Positions 56,609 to 63,948 of a DNA stretch of 64,000 nt are shown piece by piece (the stretch's first letter is position 1; each line of letters begins with the position of its first letter). The stretch spans positions 87,673 through 151,672 of the forward strand of contig NZ_JABX01000012.1 of NCBI RefSeq assembly GCF_001469165.1, written 5' to 3'. A program made the translations under genes and the position numbers. Origin of the DNA: Thiohalocapsa sp. ML1. GTDB taxonomy: Bacteria > Pseudomonadota > Gammaproteobacteria > Chromatiales > Chromatiaceae. The notes beneath the pieces are model-generated. The model worked only from the letters and a program-made list of their open reading frames with translations, was not told where the DNA came from and did not search any database.

Positions 56609-56983
56609 ATGCCCACAACCCCCAAGAACGTCCTCGGCGAGCCCCTTGAGCTCTGCTCCGAGCGCCCGCGCACCGGCTTCACCCGCAGCGGCAACTGCGA
56701 GACCGGGCCGCAGGACTTGGGCTCCCACACCGTCTGCGCGCGGGTGACGCAGGAGTTCCTGGACTATTCGCGCGAGCAGGGCAACGACCTCACGACGCCG
56801 GTGCCGGACTTCGACTTTCCGGGGCTGAAGCCAGGCGACCGTTGGTGCCTGTGCGCCGCGCGCTGGCAGGAGGCCTTGGAAGCGGGGCGCGCACCGCGGG
56901 TCGTGCTGCGCGCCACCCACGAGCGGGCGCTGGAGACCTGCGCGATGGCCGACCTGAAACGGCATGCGGTGGACCTGTCCTGA
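56609..56983 (+). CDS. DUF2237 family protein
   Basis: 124 residues: NVLGEPLELCS, RTGFTRSGNCETGPQDLGSHTVCA, GNDLTTP, PGLKPGDRWCLCAARWQEAL and LRATHERALE. This is the signature of DUF2237, of unknown function, with five conserved cysteines. Confidence 0.9.
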   Translation: MPTTPKNVLGEPLELCSERPRTGFTRSGNCETGPQDLGSHTVCARVTQEFLDYSREQGNDLTTPVPDFDFPGLKPGDRWCLCAARWQEALEAGRAPRVVLRATHERALETCAMADLKRHAVDLS

Positions 56984-57095
56984 GCAAGGCACTCGGCCCG
57001 GCTGCCACTTCATCCGCAGCGCCCTGAATATGCGGCGGCGCCCTTGGCATCAGGGCTGCTAGGCTATTGGGTATGAGGCTCTTCGGACATCCAGC

Positions 57096-58085
57096 ATGAC
57101 GCTGCCGCTGCCGCCGGTAACGCACTGCGCGGACGGGGAGATCCGCCGCGTCGGCGTCGAGATCGAATTCACCGGCCTGACCCTCGACAACACCGCGGCG
57201 CTGCTCGCCATGGCGCTTGCGGGAGACATCTCCGCGCCCGGCCGCTACGAGCGCGTGGTCAGCACCCGCGAGGGCGACTGGCAGGTGGAGCGCGACTTCG
57301 CGCTGCTGAAGGCGCTCGGCCGCCGCCCGCGCGACGGCACCGAGCTTGCCGATGCCGCCGGAGATATCGCCGAGGACGTGCTGCGGCCCGTGGCGCGGCG
57401 CCTGGCCCCGTTGGAGGTGGTGAGCCCGCCGCTGCCGCTGGACCGGCTCGACGGCGTCAACGCCGTCATCGCACTGCTGCGCGAGGCCGGCGCCCGCGGC
57501 ACCGGCGACGAGCTGGCTTACGCCTTCGGCCTCCAGCTCAACCCGGAGCTGCCGGCGACGGACGCGGCCACGGTGCGCCGCTATCTGAAGGCCTTTTTGT
57601 GCATCGAGGACTGGCTGCGCGAGCGCGCGCGGGTGGACTTCACGCGGCGGCTCACCTTCTTCGCCGATCCCTTCCCGAAGTCCTACACGCGCCACGTCGT
57701 GGACCCGGACTATGCGCCGGACCTGGACCAGCTCATCGACGACTACCTCGCGGCCAACCCCACCCGCAATCGCGCGCTGGACCTCCTGCCGCTCTTTCTG
57801 CACCTGGACCCCGAGCGCGTCCGCGCCGTGGTGGCGGACAACCGGGTCAAGCCGCGCCCGACCCTGCACTACCGGCTGCCGAACAGCGAGATCGACCAGC
57901 CGGGCTGGGACTTGGGGCAGGCCTGGGCCGACTGGCTCGTCGTCGAGCGCCTGGCGGCGGCGCCCGAGCTGCTCGACGAGCTCGGCCGGTTGTACGCCAG
58001 CTTCCTGGCCGAGCCGCTGGAGCGCCTCGTCGGCGACTGGTCGAAAACCACCGCAGCATGGCTCCAAGCGCACCCGCTCCGCTGA
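57096..58085 (+). CDS. Putative amidoligase (COOH-NH2 ligase)
   Basis: 329 residues of the Amidoligase_2 family of glutamine-synthetase-fold ligases. The metal/ATP-binding VGVEIEFTGL (19-28) and the later RLAPLEVVSPPLPLDRL are characteristic. These form amide bonds between carboxylates and amines, in peptide or metabolite synthesis. It overlaps the glutamine amidotransferase gene by 28 bp, a pairing known in this family, which may supply or remove the amide group. Confidence 0.8.
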   Translation: MTLPLPPVTHCADGEIRRVGVEIEFTGLTLDNTAALLAMALAGDISAPGRYERVVSTREGDWQVERDFALLKALGRRPRDGTELADAAGDIAEDVLRPVARRLAPLEVVSPPLPLDRLDGVNAVIALLREAGARGTGDELAYAFGLQLNPELPATDAATVRRYLKAFLCIEDWLRERARVDFTRRLTFFADPFPKSYTRHVVDPDYAPDLDQLIDDYLAANPTRNRALDLLPLFLHLDPERVRAVVADNRVKPRPTLHYRLPNSEIDQPGWDLGQAWADWLVVERLAAAPELLDELGRLYASFLAEPLERLVGDWSKTTAAWLQAHPLR

Positions 58086-58756
58086 TCGCCGTCACCGGCG
58101 GCAACCGTAGCGGCCATGCGCCGCGGCGGCTGGTCGCACTCGCGCTCTGGTTCTACGGTGCCCGGGTGGTCAGCATCACGCCCAAGCGCCCGCGGCTCGA
58201 CATGGAGCCCGATGCCGTCGTCATCACCGGCGGACACGACGTGGACCCGGTGCTCTACGCCGCCGCCCCGGAGGTGCACCCGCGCTACGACCGCGAGCGC
58301 GACCGGCTGGAGAGCACCGTCATCGACCGCGCCCTGGCGCTCGGCCTGCCCATGCTCGGCATCTGCCGCGGCGCGCAGCTCTTAAACGTCAGCCTGGGCG
58401 GCTCGCTGTATCAAGAGCTGCGTTCCCGGCGCGTGCGCACCTCCAACCGCTGGACCATCCTGCCCATGAAGACCCTGCACATCGCCGCCGGCAGCCGGCT
58501 CCAGGGCCTGCTCGGCACCCGCGAGACGCGCATCAACAGCCTGCACAACCAGGGCATCGCCCGCATCGGCCGGGGCCTTGTCGTGACCGGGCGGGACCTG
58601 GACGACATCGTCCAGGCCGTCGAGGCACCGGCGCACCCGCTGCTGCTCGGCGTGCAATGGCATCCGGAGTTTCTGCTCTACAAGCGCTCGCAGCGGCGGC
58701 TGTTCCGCGCGCTCGTGGACGCGGCGCGCAAGCGGCGCGCGGTGCTGGCCCCATGA
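58058..58756 (+). CDS. Class I glutamine amidotransferase-like hydrolase (PuuD/GATase family)
   Basis: 232 residues. Catalytic nucleophile C103 in LGICRGAQLLNVSLGG, and a HPEF motif near residue 204 (GVQWHPEFLL). The VVITGGHDVDPVLY segment resembles gamma-glutamyl-GABA hydrolases. It starts inside the end of the amidoligase gene and so is coupled to it. The likely job is to hydrolyse or edit a gamma-glutamyl amide made by the amidoligase. Confidence 0.85.
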   Translation: MAPSAPAPLIAVTGGNRSGHAPRRLVALALWFYGARVVSITPKRPRLDMEPDAVVITGGHDVDPVLYAAAPEVHPRYDRERDRLESTVIDRALALGLPMLGICRGAQLLNVSLGGSLYQELRSRRVRTSNRWTILPMKTLHIAAGSRLQGLLGTRETRINSLHNQGIARIGRGLVVTGRDLDDIVQAVEAPAHPLLLGVQWHPEFLLYKRSQRRLFRALVDAARKRRAVLAP

Positions 58757-58803
58757 GCAGGGCAGGGCGCGGCACCCCCTCCTGAGCGCGGGCTGCGCAG
58801 GCG

Positions 58804-59253
58804 ATGGAAGGCTATCTCGGGCTCTTCACCGCCGCCTTCGCCGCGGCGACGCTGTTGCCGTTCTACTCCGAGCTGGCGCTCGTCGGCCTCCTCGCCGCCG
58901 GCTACGACCCGTGGCTATTGTGGCTCTGGGCCACCGCCGGCAACACCCTCGGCGCCGCCGTCAATTATGTGATGGGCCGCTGGCTCCTGCATTGGCAGCA
59001 GCGGCCCTGGTTCCCGTTCAAAGAGAAGCATCTGGGTCCAGCGCAGCGCTGGTACGCCCGCTGGGGCATCTGGTCCCTGCTCATGGCCTGGCTCCCCGTC
59101 GGCGGCGACGCGCTCACCTTCATCGCCGGGCTCATGCGCGCACCCTTCTGGCTCTTCTTCGGGCTCACCGCCGCCGGTAAGGGCGGGCGCTATGCCGTCG
59201 TGCTTGGGCTGTATGCGGTCGGGGCGGGGGAGTGGGCGGGCGGGGGTTCCTGA
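58804..59253 (+). CDS. YqaA-like DedA-superfamily membrane protein
   Basis: 149 residues with the SNARE-associated/DedA pattern: LPFYSELALVGLLAAGYDPWLLWLWATAGNTLGAAVNYVMGRW and WYARWGIWSLLMAWLPVGGDALTFIAGLMR. DedA-type proteins help lipid or small-molecule movement across membranes. It is the third gene of the amidoligase cluster, 47 bp after the amidotransferase. Confidence 0.85.
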   Translation: MEGYLGLFTAAFAAATLLPFYSELALVGLLAAGYDPWLLWLWATAGNTLGAAVNYVMGRWLLHWQQRPWFPFKEKHLGPAQRWYARWGIWSLLMAWLPVGGDALTFIAGLMRAPFWLFFGLTAAGKGGRYAVVLGLYAVGAGEWAGGGS

Positions 59254-60036
59254 GTCGGCAAACAAGCATCTTATCTTGCGACGGATGTGCAGGGGGCGAG
59301 CGGGCTTGAAGTCCGTGTTGTGACGAATCTGCTCCCGCGGATCGGTCGATGTCCGCAGGCGCCAGTTGTCTCCGCCGCCCTGGCCGCATCGCCCTCCGCC
59401 CCACCTCCGGGTGAGCTGGCAAGCGCTAATCGCCCCCAAGCGGCATCGATCAGGCGCCCGACGGTTGTCGCGAGCAGCGACTAGGATTAATCTCTGCCCT
59501 TAGCGGTCGATCGGGGAGGGTCCGATGTTGGTCGGCGGCGTACACAATATTCTTGCTGGGAAAGGGCAATTGAGTAAACTGTCCCCGGAATCCGCAATGG
59601 CTCGACCGCGTGCGGGCGGACTTCAGCCCACCGGAGCTCATTGGGTTACCGATCGCACGCTTTTGGTCCGATATTTGCCGGCATGTTCACATTGAGTTTG
59701 GAGGAGATTCGCCACGTCGGGCGCTGGATCGTTGGCGGTTGCACCATAATCCAGCTTGGCCACCTTGCCAGTGAGAGTCTTTGCGCGCCGCCGCCAAGGC
59801 ATCAAGGGCGGAACATCCTATTCGGCACGCTGCCCATGACTGCGCTGCTCGGCCATTACGCCTTGTCAACGCTCGGGATTTCCCTAATATTTCGCGCGCA
59901 AGAAGCGCCTAAATTTGAAGGGTCATTGCGCAGAGCCTAAACTTGGAACGTCATCCGAGAGCGATTCACGTCGCGGATCGCCACGCGCAGCCGCACCGCC
60001 CCCGGGAACCCAGTGAACCACCGCAGGAGCCAGCTC
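59254..60036. other. Repeat-rich spacer before the PIN toxin-antitoxin pair
   Basis: A copy of GCGGGCTTGAAGTCCGTGTT (59300; the second copy starts at 61183), then direct repeat copy A. Downstream, an open frame (59641-59940, TTG start, up to 99 residues) has no ribosome site and no recognised family; I do not annotate it as a gene. Confidence 0.6.
59455..59593. repeat. 139-bp direct repeat, copy A
   Basis: Begins CGCCCGACGGTTGTCGCGAG and ends with GAGTAAACTGTCCCCGGAAT. Copy B is at 60966-61105 in the same orientation, with about 15 percent substitutions. The pair brackets the PIN toxin-antitoxin genes. Confidence 0.85.
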
Positions 60037-60369
60037 ATGTCCAGACTCGCAGAGCGCATCCGCGAGCAGAGCACATCCTTGGACGACGCCGACGCTCAGC
60101 GCGTGCTGAACTTCATCGCCGCACTGAAGGCCTCGGCCGCGGTACCGCGCCCACCACCCGGCAACCCGAGCCATACCAGCCCAGCAGGCACTAACGCCCG
60201 TACCGGCGGCGATGATGTCCGCGTGGACCCGAGCATCCCGCCTGCAGGCAGCGCCGGAGCCGCGCTCGCATTGTTGGCAACGCCGCGATTCAGCAACGCA
60301 CCCATCGGATCCGCCGACGAGGTTGAGGAGCGTATCGCGGACCTGAGGAATGATTGGGATCACGATTGA
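60037..60369 (+). CDS. Antitoxin-like protein upstream of PIN toxin
   Basis: 110 residues. The N-terminal helix (RLAERIREQSTSLDDADAQRVLNFIAALKA) is followed by a Pro/Gly-rich linker and an acidic C-terminus (ADEVEERIADLRNDWDHD) that could bind the toxin. No AbrB or RHH fold is evident, so this is not a classical VapB. AGGAG lies 7 nt before the ATG. The stop overlaps the toxin start (TGATG). Confidence 0.7.
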   Translation: MSRLAERIREQSTSLDDADAQRVLNFIAALKASAAVPRPPPGNPSHTSPAGTNARTGGDDVRVDPSIPPAGSAGAALALLATPRFSNAPIGSADEVEERIADLRNDWDHD

Positions 60370-60767
60370 TGCCAACCGCATACTTGGACACGTGCATCGT
60401 CATCTACCTGATCGAACGGGCAGACCCGTTCTTCTCCCAGGTTATCAGGTTCCTCTCCCGGCATGCCAATGTAGGACTTTGTGTATCCCCGCTAGTCCGC
60501 CTGGAAACCGTCGTCAAACCCATGCGCGACGGTAACCTTCGACGGGTGGCGGATTACGATATTTTCTTGTCCAGTCAGCGCTGGCTCACCTGCACCGAAG
60601 CCATTTTCGTACGCGCCGCCGAACTTCGCGCATCTCATGGGCTTAAGACACCCGATGCACTGCACCTGGCGACCGCATTACATCACGGCTGCGATGCCTT
60701 TTGGACCAATGACACCCGCTTGAACATGGCAGCCGGGGGATTGGCCAGAAACCTTCTGGCAATGTGA
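60369..60767 (+). CDS. PIN-domain (VapC-like) RNase toxin
   Basis: 132 residues with the four acidic residues of PIN nucleases: D7 (YLDTCIVIYLIE), E46 (RLETVVK), D96 (LKTPDALHLATA) and D115 (WTNDTRLN). Such toxins cut tRNA or rRNA. It overlaps the antitoxin stop, as toxin-antitoxin pairs do. Confidence 0.9.
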   Translation: MPTAYLDTCIVIYLIERADPFFSQVIRFLSRHANVGLCVSPLVRLETVVKPMRDGNLRRVADYDIFLSSQRWLTCTEAIFVRAAELRASHGLKTPDALHLATALHHGCDAFWTNDTRLNMAAGGLARNLLAM

Positions 60768-60860
60768 TTTCCGCCCAAGCTTCTGCTCGCGGCGACGCGG
60801 CCCGCTCTCCGGCCCCGAAACACGCGAGGGCGAGATCCGGGGACCGAGATCCGGGGAGCC

Positions 60861-60933
60861 GAGATCCGGGGACAGTTTACTCAGTTCGTATTCCGCGCGC
60901 GGTGGAGCGATAAGTAAACTGTCACCGGATCTC
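60861..60933. repeat. Inverted repeat around GTAAACTGTCCCCGGAT
   Basis: Arms GAGATCCGGGGACAGTTTACT (60861-60881) and AGTAAACTGTCACCGGATCTC (60913-60933) pair at 20 of 21 positions. Related GTAAACTGTCCCCGGAAT motifs lie at 59575, 60941 and 61086. This motif family often marks sites of REP-associated transposase activity; that link is inference. Confidence 0.75.
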
Positions 60934-60965
60934 CAATTGTGTAAACTGTCCCCGGAATCCGCAGC

Positions 60966-61105
60966 CGCCCGACGGTTGTCGCGAGCAGCGACTAGGGTTA
61001 GTCTTTGCCCTTAGCGGTCAATCAGGAAGCGTCTGATCTTGGTCGCCGGCGTACACAAGATTCCTGCCGGGAAAGGGCAATTGAGTAAACTGTCCCAGGA
61101 AATCC
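60966..61105. repeat. 139-bp direct repeat, copy B
   Basis: Aligns with 59455-59593 along its length and ends with GAGTAAACTGTCCCAGGAAA. Confidence 0.85.
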
Positions 61106-61414
61106 ATAAAGTGGGTGGTCGGTGCAAGGGGAACCCAGTTTCAAATTGAATTGGTGCAATTGGTAAAGTGTCACCGTAATTCGCGGGCTTGAAGTCCGTG
61201 TTGCTAATCTGCTCCGCGGCGGTATCGATCCCGGCCGGACGGGATCCCCTCCTAACGCCGTCCGTGCCCCGCGCCTGCAACCCCGGTCGCGCGCTCCGCT
61301 ACATAGGCAGACGCCCGGATGCGCACGGGATGCGGTCTCATCAGGGTTTCCCTCTTGCGGTCTTAGGTTTTTTGGCTAGACTACGCCCAAGACTATCGCT
61401 GAACAACAGGCCCA

Positions 61415-61459
61415 GCCTAACGCCCGAAGCACAGGCTGCGGCCCAAGTAACTGTTGGGC
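61415..61459 (+). other. Weak attC-like site 1
   Basis: GCCTAAC (61415-61421) and GTTGGGC (61453-61459) fit the outer RYYYAAC/GTTRRRY pair of integron attC sites, but it is only 45 nt and its inside does not form a clear stem. It may be a decayed site or chance. Confidence 0.45.
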
Positions 61460-61536
61460 TACAAGCAGCCTCGATAAGAACCACGCGCTCATCGTCACTC
61501 TACCAGGCGCCTACGCGCACCGTAGTGGGTTACTTT

Positions 61537-62274
61537 GTGAAGAAGTCGGATCAGGAGAACATCTGGAAACAAGTACGCGCCCTGCCCATGTGGGTGATAA
61601 TCGTTTTCGGCTTGTCTGGCGCATTAACAGCAGAAGCATTCTTTTTCGCTTTTTATTACCCTCTACGGATCGATAATGAATATATTGCTATTACTGCCGT
61701 GTTTGCGGCTGGCGGCTGGCTAGGTATAGCGCTTGCGGCGAAGCTATATGATGTGCTCGTCCCTAGTGTAATCACAGTATTTTTGCTCGGCGTTCTCTTT
61801 TTGGTGTCACTCGCTTGGAGCCCCATCGCTGACACTTTGATCATAGAACTGGGGCTGCGATACTTTCCAGAACCCTTCGATTTGATTGGCGTCATGTCCG
61901 CCCATATCGCGCCTTATATAATTGTGATCGGCGCCCTTGCTTTTCTTTACGCCGCTTATAGGTCACGACAGAACGCAAGGAAGACATCAGGCGAACTGGA
62001 CTCGGCGATTGGCAAGCTCCGCGTAGAATCCGCCAAATGCTTACGAGACATTGAGGGCGACATTGGCAAAAAGCTTGAAGAGCACTCAAAGTTGACGCAC
62101 GATAATCAAAGTCTGCAACTCGCTCTTGACGACGGAGAGAAAGATTTATTTGCAAAGCTGGCAGCATATCGCCGAGCAACCAGGAGGGACGCCAAATGGG
62201 GCTACCTGCTCTCTTTTATTCTTGGAGTCGCATCTTCGATAGCGGCTACTGTAATCTTAAACTATATTTCATAG
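61537..62274 (+). CDS. Cassette 1: membrane protein with cytosolic coiled coil
   Basis: About 245 residues from a GTG; an ATG at 61588 or GTG at 61525 are alternatives and none has a good ribosome site. Four hydrophobic spans in the N-terminal half (MWVIIVFGLSGALTAEAFFF; IAITAVFAAGGWLGIALAA; VITVFLLGVLFLVSLAW; YIIVIGALAFLYAAY), then a charged coiled coil of about 70 residues and a C-terminal span (GYLLSFILGVASSIAATVIL). No family recognised. GC content is lower than the surrounding genes and the gene lies between attC sites. Confidence 0.65.
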   Translation: MKKSDQENIWKQVRALPMWVIIVFGLSGALTAEAFFFAFYYPLRIDNEYIAITAVFAAGGWLGIALAAKLYDVLVPSVITVFLLGVLFLVSLAWSPIADTLIIELGLRYFPEPFDLIGVMSAHIAPYIIVIGALAFLYAAYRSRQNARKTSGELDSAIGKLRVESAKCLRDIEGDIGKKLEEHSKLTHDNQSLQLALDDGEKDLFAKLAAYRRATRRDAKWGYLLSFILGVASSIAATVILNYIS

Positions 62275-62346
62275 AGCAAGAGTGGGATCACGAACGCGAG
62301 CACTCAAGTCTTGTTCGTTGCTCTTTCATTCGTGTAAATGATGATC

Positions 62347-62439
62347 GCCCAACAAGCGCCTCGGCCCGACCGCCCGTTGCCGCGCCGTCGCTTCGCGAAC
62401 GGCGCGGCAACGGGCGGCGGGCCAGGCTTAACGTTAGGC
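62347..62439 (+). other. Integron attC site 2
   Basis: Outer R'' GCCCAAC (62347-62353) and R' GTTAGGC (62433-62439) with a 93-nt body that folds into a near-perfect hairpin (CCGCCCGTTGCCGCGCCGT against ACGGCGCGGCAACGGGCGG). It follows the cassette 1 gene by 72 bp. Confidence 0.9.
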
Positions 62440-62459
62440 TACAAAGTAGAGGCAATCGA

Positions 62460-63077
62460 ATGAGCCAAGATGTCGATTTACTGGCTACGCGCATCGCCGC
62501 ATTAGAAACTAGGCTCGATGACCTCTCTTCGTATTTGAGCCGGGCGCTTGAATATATCTCCACTGACGCGCAGAGTTCCCTGACCAAGTCGCGCATTGTG
62601 TTAGAGAAAATCTTATTGTCGATCTACAGCATAGAGATGCAGAAGGAACCATCGAGACCGATGATCGGAGACATGCTGTCCGAAAGAGCCTTCGCCTCTC
62701 ATATCCCTAGACGAATTCTGTCACGAATGAATGCGATTAGGGACATGTCGAATCTCGGTCCGCATGGCGGAGATGTCGACGCATCAGATGCGGTGCGGGT
62801 GATGAGAGACCTAATTGACGTAATCGACTGGTACGTAGACGAGTATGGCGCTCGCGGAGGAGAGCTGAAAATCGAGTTCGGGGAGCTAATCGAGCAACAG
62901 CTGGAACTAATGCGAGGCTACCCGTTGTCTTATTCAGTCGGTCTTAACGACTCTGAACTGGAGGCGTTGATGGCGCGGGACCTCGGCATTCCGCTTAGCG
63001 GTCAACAGGAAGCGGCCTTTCGGCATTCCTTCCCACAGTTTCTTGATTGGCTCCAATCGCAAGAAGGCGGCTCTTAG
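62460..63077 (+). CDS. Cassette 2: DUF4145-like protein
   Basis: 205 residues, no membrane segment. N-terminal coiled coil (ATRIAALETRLDDLSSYLSRALEYI), then KSRIVLEKILLSIYS and an RDMSNLGPHGG motif resembling the DUF4145 pattern (helical domain often near restriction or abortive infection genes). The ATG is 21 bp after attC 2. The region 63078-63218 that follows holds an AACAGGGGACAGACCACG motif. Confidence 0.7.
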   Translation: MSQDVDLLATRIAALETRLDDLSSYLSRALEYISTDAQSSLTKSRIVLEKILLSIYSIEMQKEPSRPMIGDMLSERAFASHIPRRILSRMNAIRDMSNLGPHGGDVDASDAVRVMRDLIDVIDWYVDEYGARGGELKIEFGELIEQQLELMRGYPLSYSVGLNDSELEALMARDLGIPLSGQQEAAFRHSFPQFLDWLQSQEGGS

Positions 63078-63218
63078 ACATGACTTCACGTTCCGATTAG
63101 CGACGATCCCAAAATTTGGCGGAAACAGGGGACAGACCACGTTTTTTCGTGCACGGTTTCGGCAGCCCCATTTTTTTGGCCCCCGGACTTGCCCTTGCGA
63201 GTCAGGAATGATGACATG

Positions 63219-63307
63219 GCCCGACGAGCGCGCAAGCCCGACGCCTTGGAGCAGCCTTCGCTATCGCTCAGGCTGCTCCAAGGCGCGGGCTGCGCTTAAC
63301 GTTAGGC
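63219..63307 (+). other. Integron attC site 3
   Basis: R'' GCCCGAC (63219-63225), R' GTTAGGC (63301-63307), 89 nt. The internal stem is a 14-bp perfect palindrome (GCCTTGGAGCAGCC / GGCTGCTCCAAGGC). Confidence 0.9.
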
Positions 63308-63324
63308 ATACAGGTACTCCCACT

Positions 63325-63594
63325 ATGCCATCAATATCTGCATTCTATGGACTGATCGTTTACATGTACTTCAAGGACAACAAGCAACACAAACTGCCGC
63401 ACATTCATGTCAGATATTCCGGATACGAGGTTATAGTCTCCTTACCAGATGGCGACGTATTGGAGGGCGGCATCCCTTTCGCTAAGATGAAGTTGCTTCA
63501 AGCCTGGATCGAAATTCATAAAGAAGAACTGATGGCAGATTGGGAGTTGGCTGTCGCCGGTGAACAACCATATAAAATTGATCCGCTGAAATAG
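63325..63594 (+). CDS. Cassette 3: DUF4160 family protein
   Basis: 89 residues: MPSISAFYGLIVYMYFKDN, HKLPHIHVRYSGYEVIVSLPDG and AKMKLLQAWIEIHKEELMADWEL, typical of DUF4160. These often pair with a DUF2442 protein, as here, in toxin-antitoxin-like cassettes. Only three bases separate the two genes. Confidence 0.85.
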   Translation: MPSISAFYGLIVYMYFKDNKQHKLPHIHVRYSGYEVIVSLPDGDVLEGGIPFAKMKLLQAWIEIHKEELMADWELAVAGEQPYKIDPLK

Positions 63595-63597
63595 ACG

Positions 63598-63834
63598 ATG
63601 AACCCCCGAGTTAAGGCAGTTACCGCCACCAGCGACTATAAGTTGCACCTTGTATTCACAAATGGCGAGTCAGGAATCTATGACTGCTCTGGCTTGCTTG
63701 ACTTTGGAGTATTCAAAGAACTTAAGGATATTCATTACTTTTCTCGGGCCAAGGCGGCGGACGGAACTGTGGTGTGGCCGCACGAGCAAGACATCTGTCC
63801 TGATACACTGTATCGAGACTGTGTGAAGAGATGA
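63598..63834 (+). CDS. Cassette 3: DUF2442 family protein
   Basis: 78 residues: VKAVTATSDYKLHLVFTNGESGIYDCSGLLDFGVFKELKDIHYFSRAKAADGTVVWPHEQDICPDTLY, the DUF2442 pattern. Its stop codon ends one base before the attC site. The DUF4160-DUF2442 order is common in mobile cassettes. Confidence 0.85.
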   Translation: MNPRVKAVTATSDYKLHLVFTNGESGIYDCSGLLDFGVFKELKDIHYFSRAKAADGTVVWPHEQDICPDTLYRDCVKR

Positions 63835-63835
63835 T

Positions 63836-63898
63836 GCCTAACGAATAAGGTTAGATCGCGCGAGCGAAGCGAGCCGCGATCTGAACCGGTCGTTGGAC
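63836..63898 (+). other. Integron attC site 4
   Basis: R'' GCCTAAC (63836-63842), R' GTTGGAC (63892-63898), 63 nt, with a central GATCGCG/CGCGATC stem. It follows the DUF2442 stop by one base. Confidence 0.85.
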
Positions 63899-63948
63899 GA
63901 GCCCGGGGTCGAGGAATCACGGGGAGGGCATAGAAAACATCTTCCATG

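Larger units (their letters stand above)
60768..61536. other. Repeat cluster between the toxin-antitoxin pair and the cassette array
   Basis: No gene is supported. A GAGATCCGGGGA 14-bp unit occurs three times (60832-60872), then an inverted repeat, direct repeat copy B, two degenerate GTAAA-TGTC motifs and the weak first attC site. Confidence 0.6.

Noticed and set aside
59641..59940. A 99-codon TTG-started ORF in the spacer before the toxin-antitoxin pair
   Set aside because: No ribosome site, no recognisable family, and neighbouring frames have equal length. It cannot be excluded.
61415..61459. An attI site
   Set aside because: No integrase or attI-specific features are visible; the sequence fits a weak attC better, though uncertainly.
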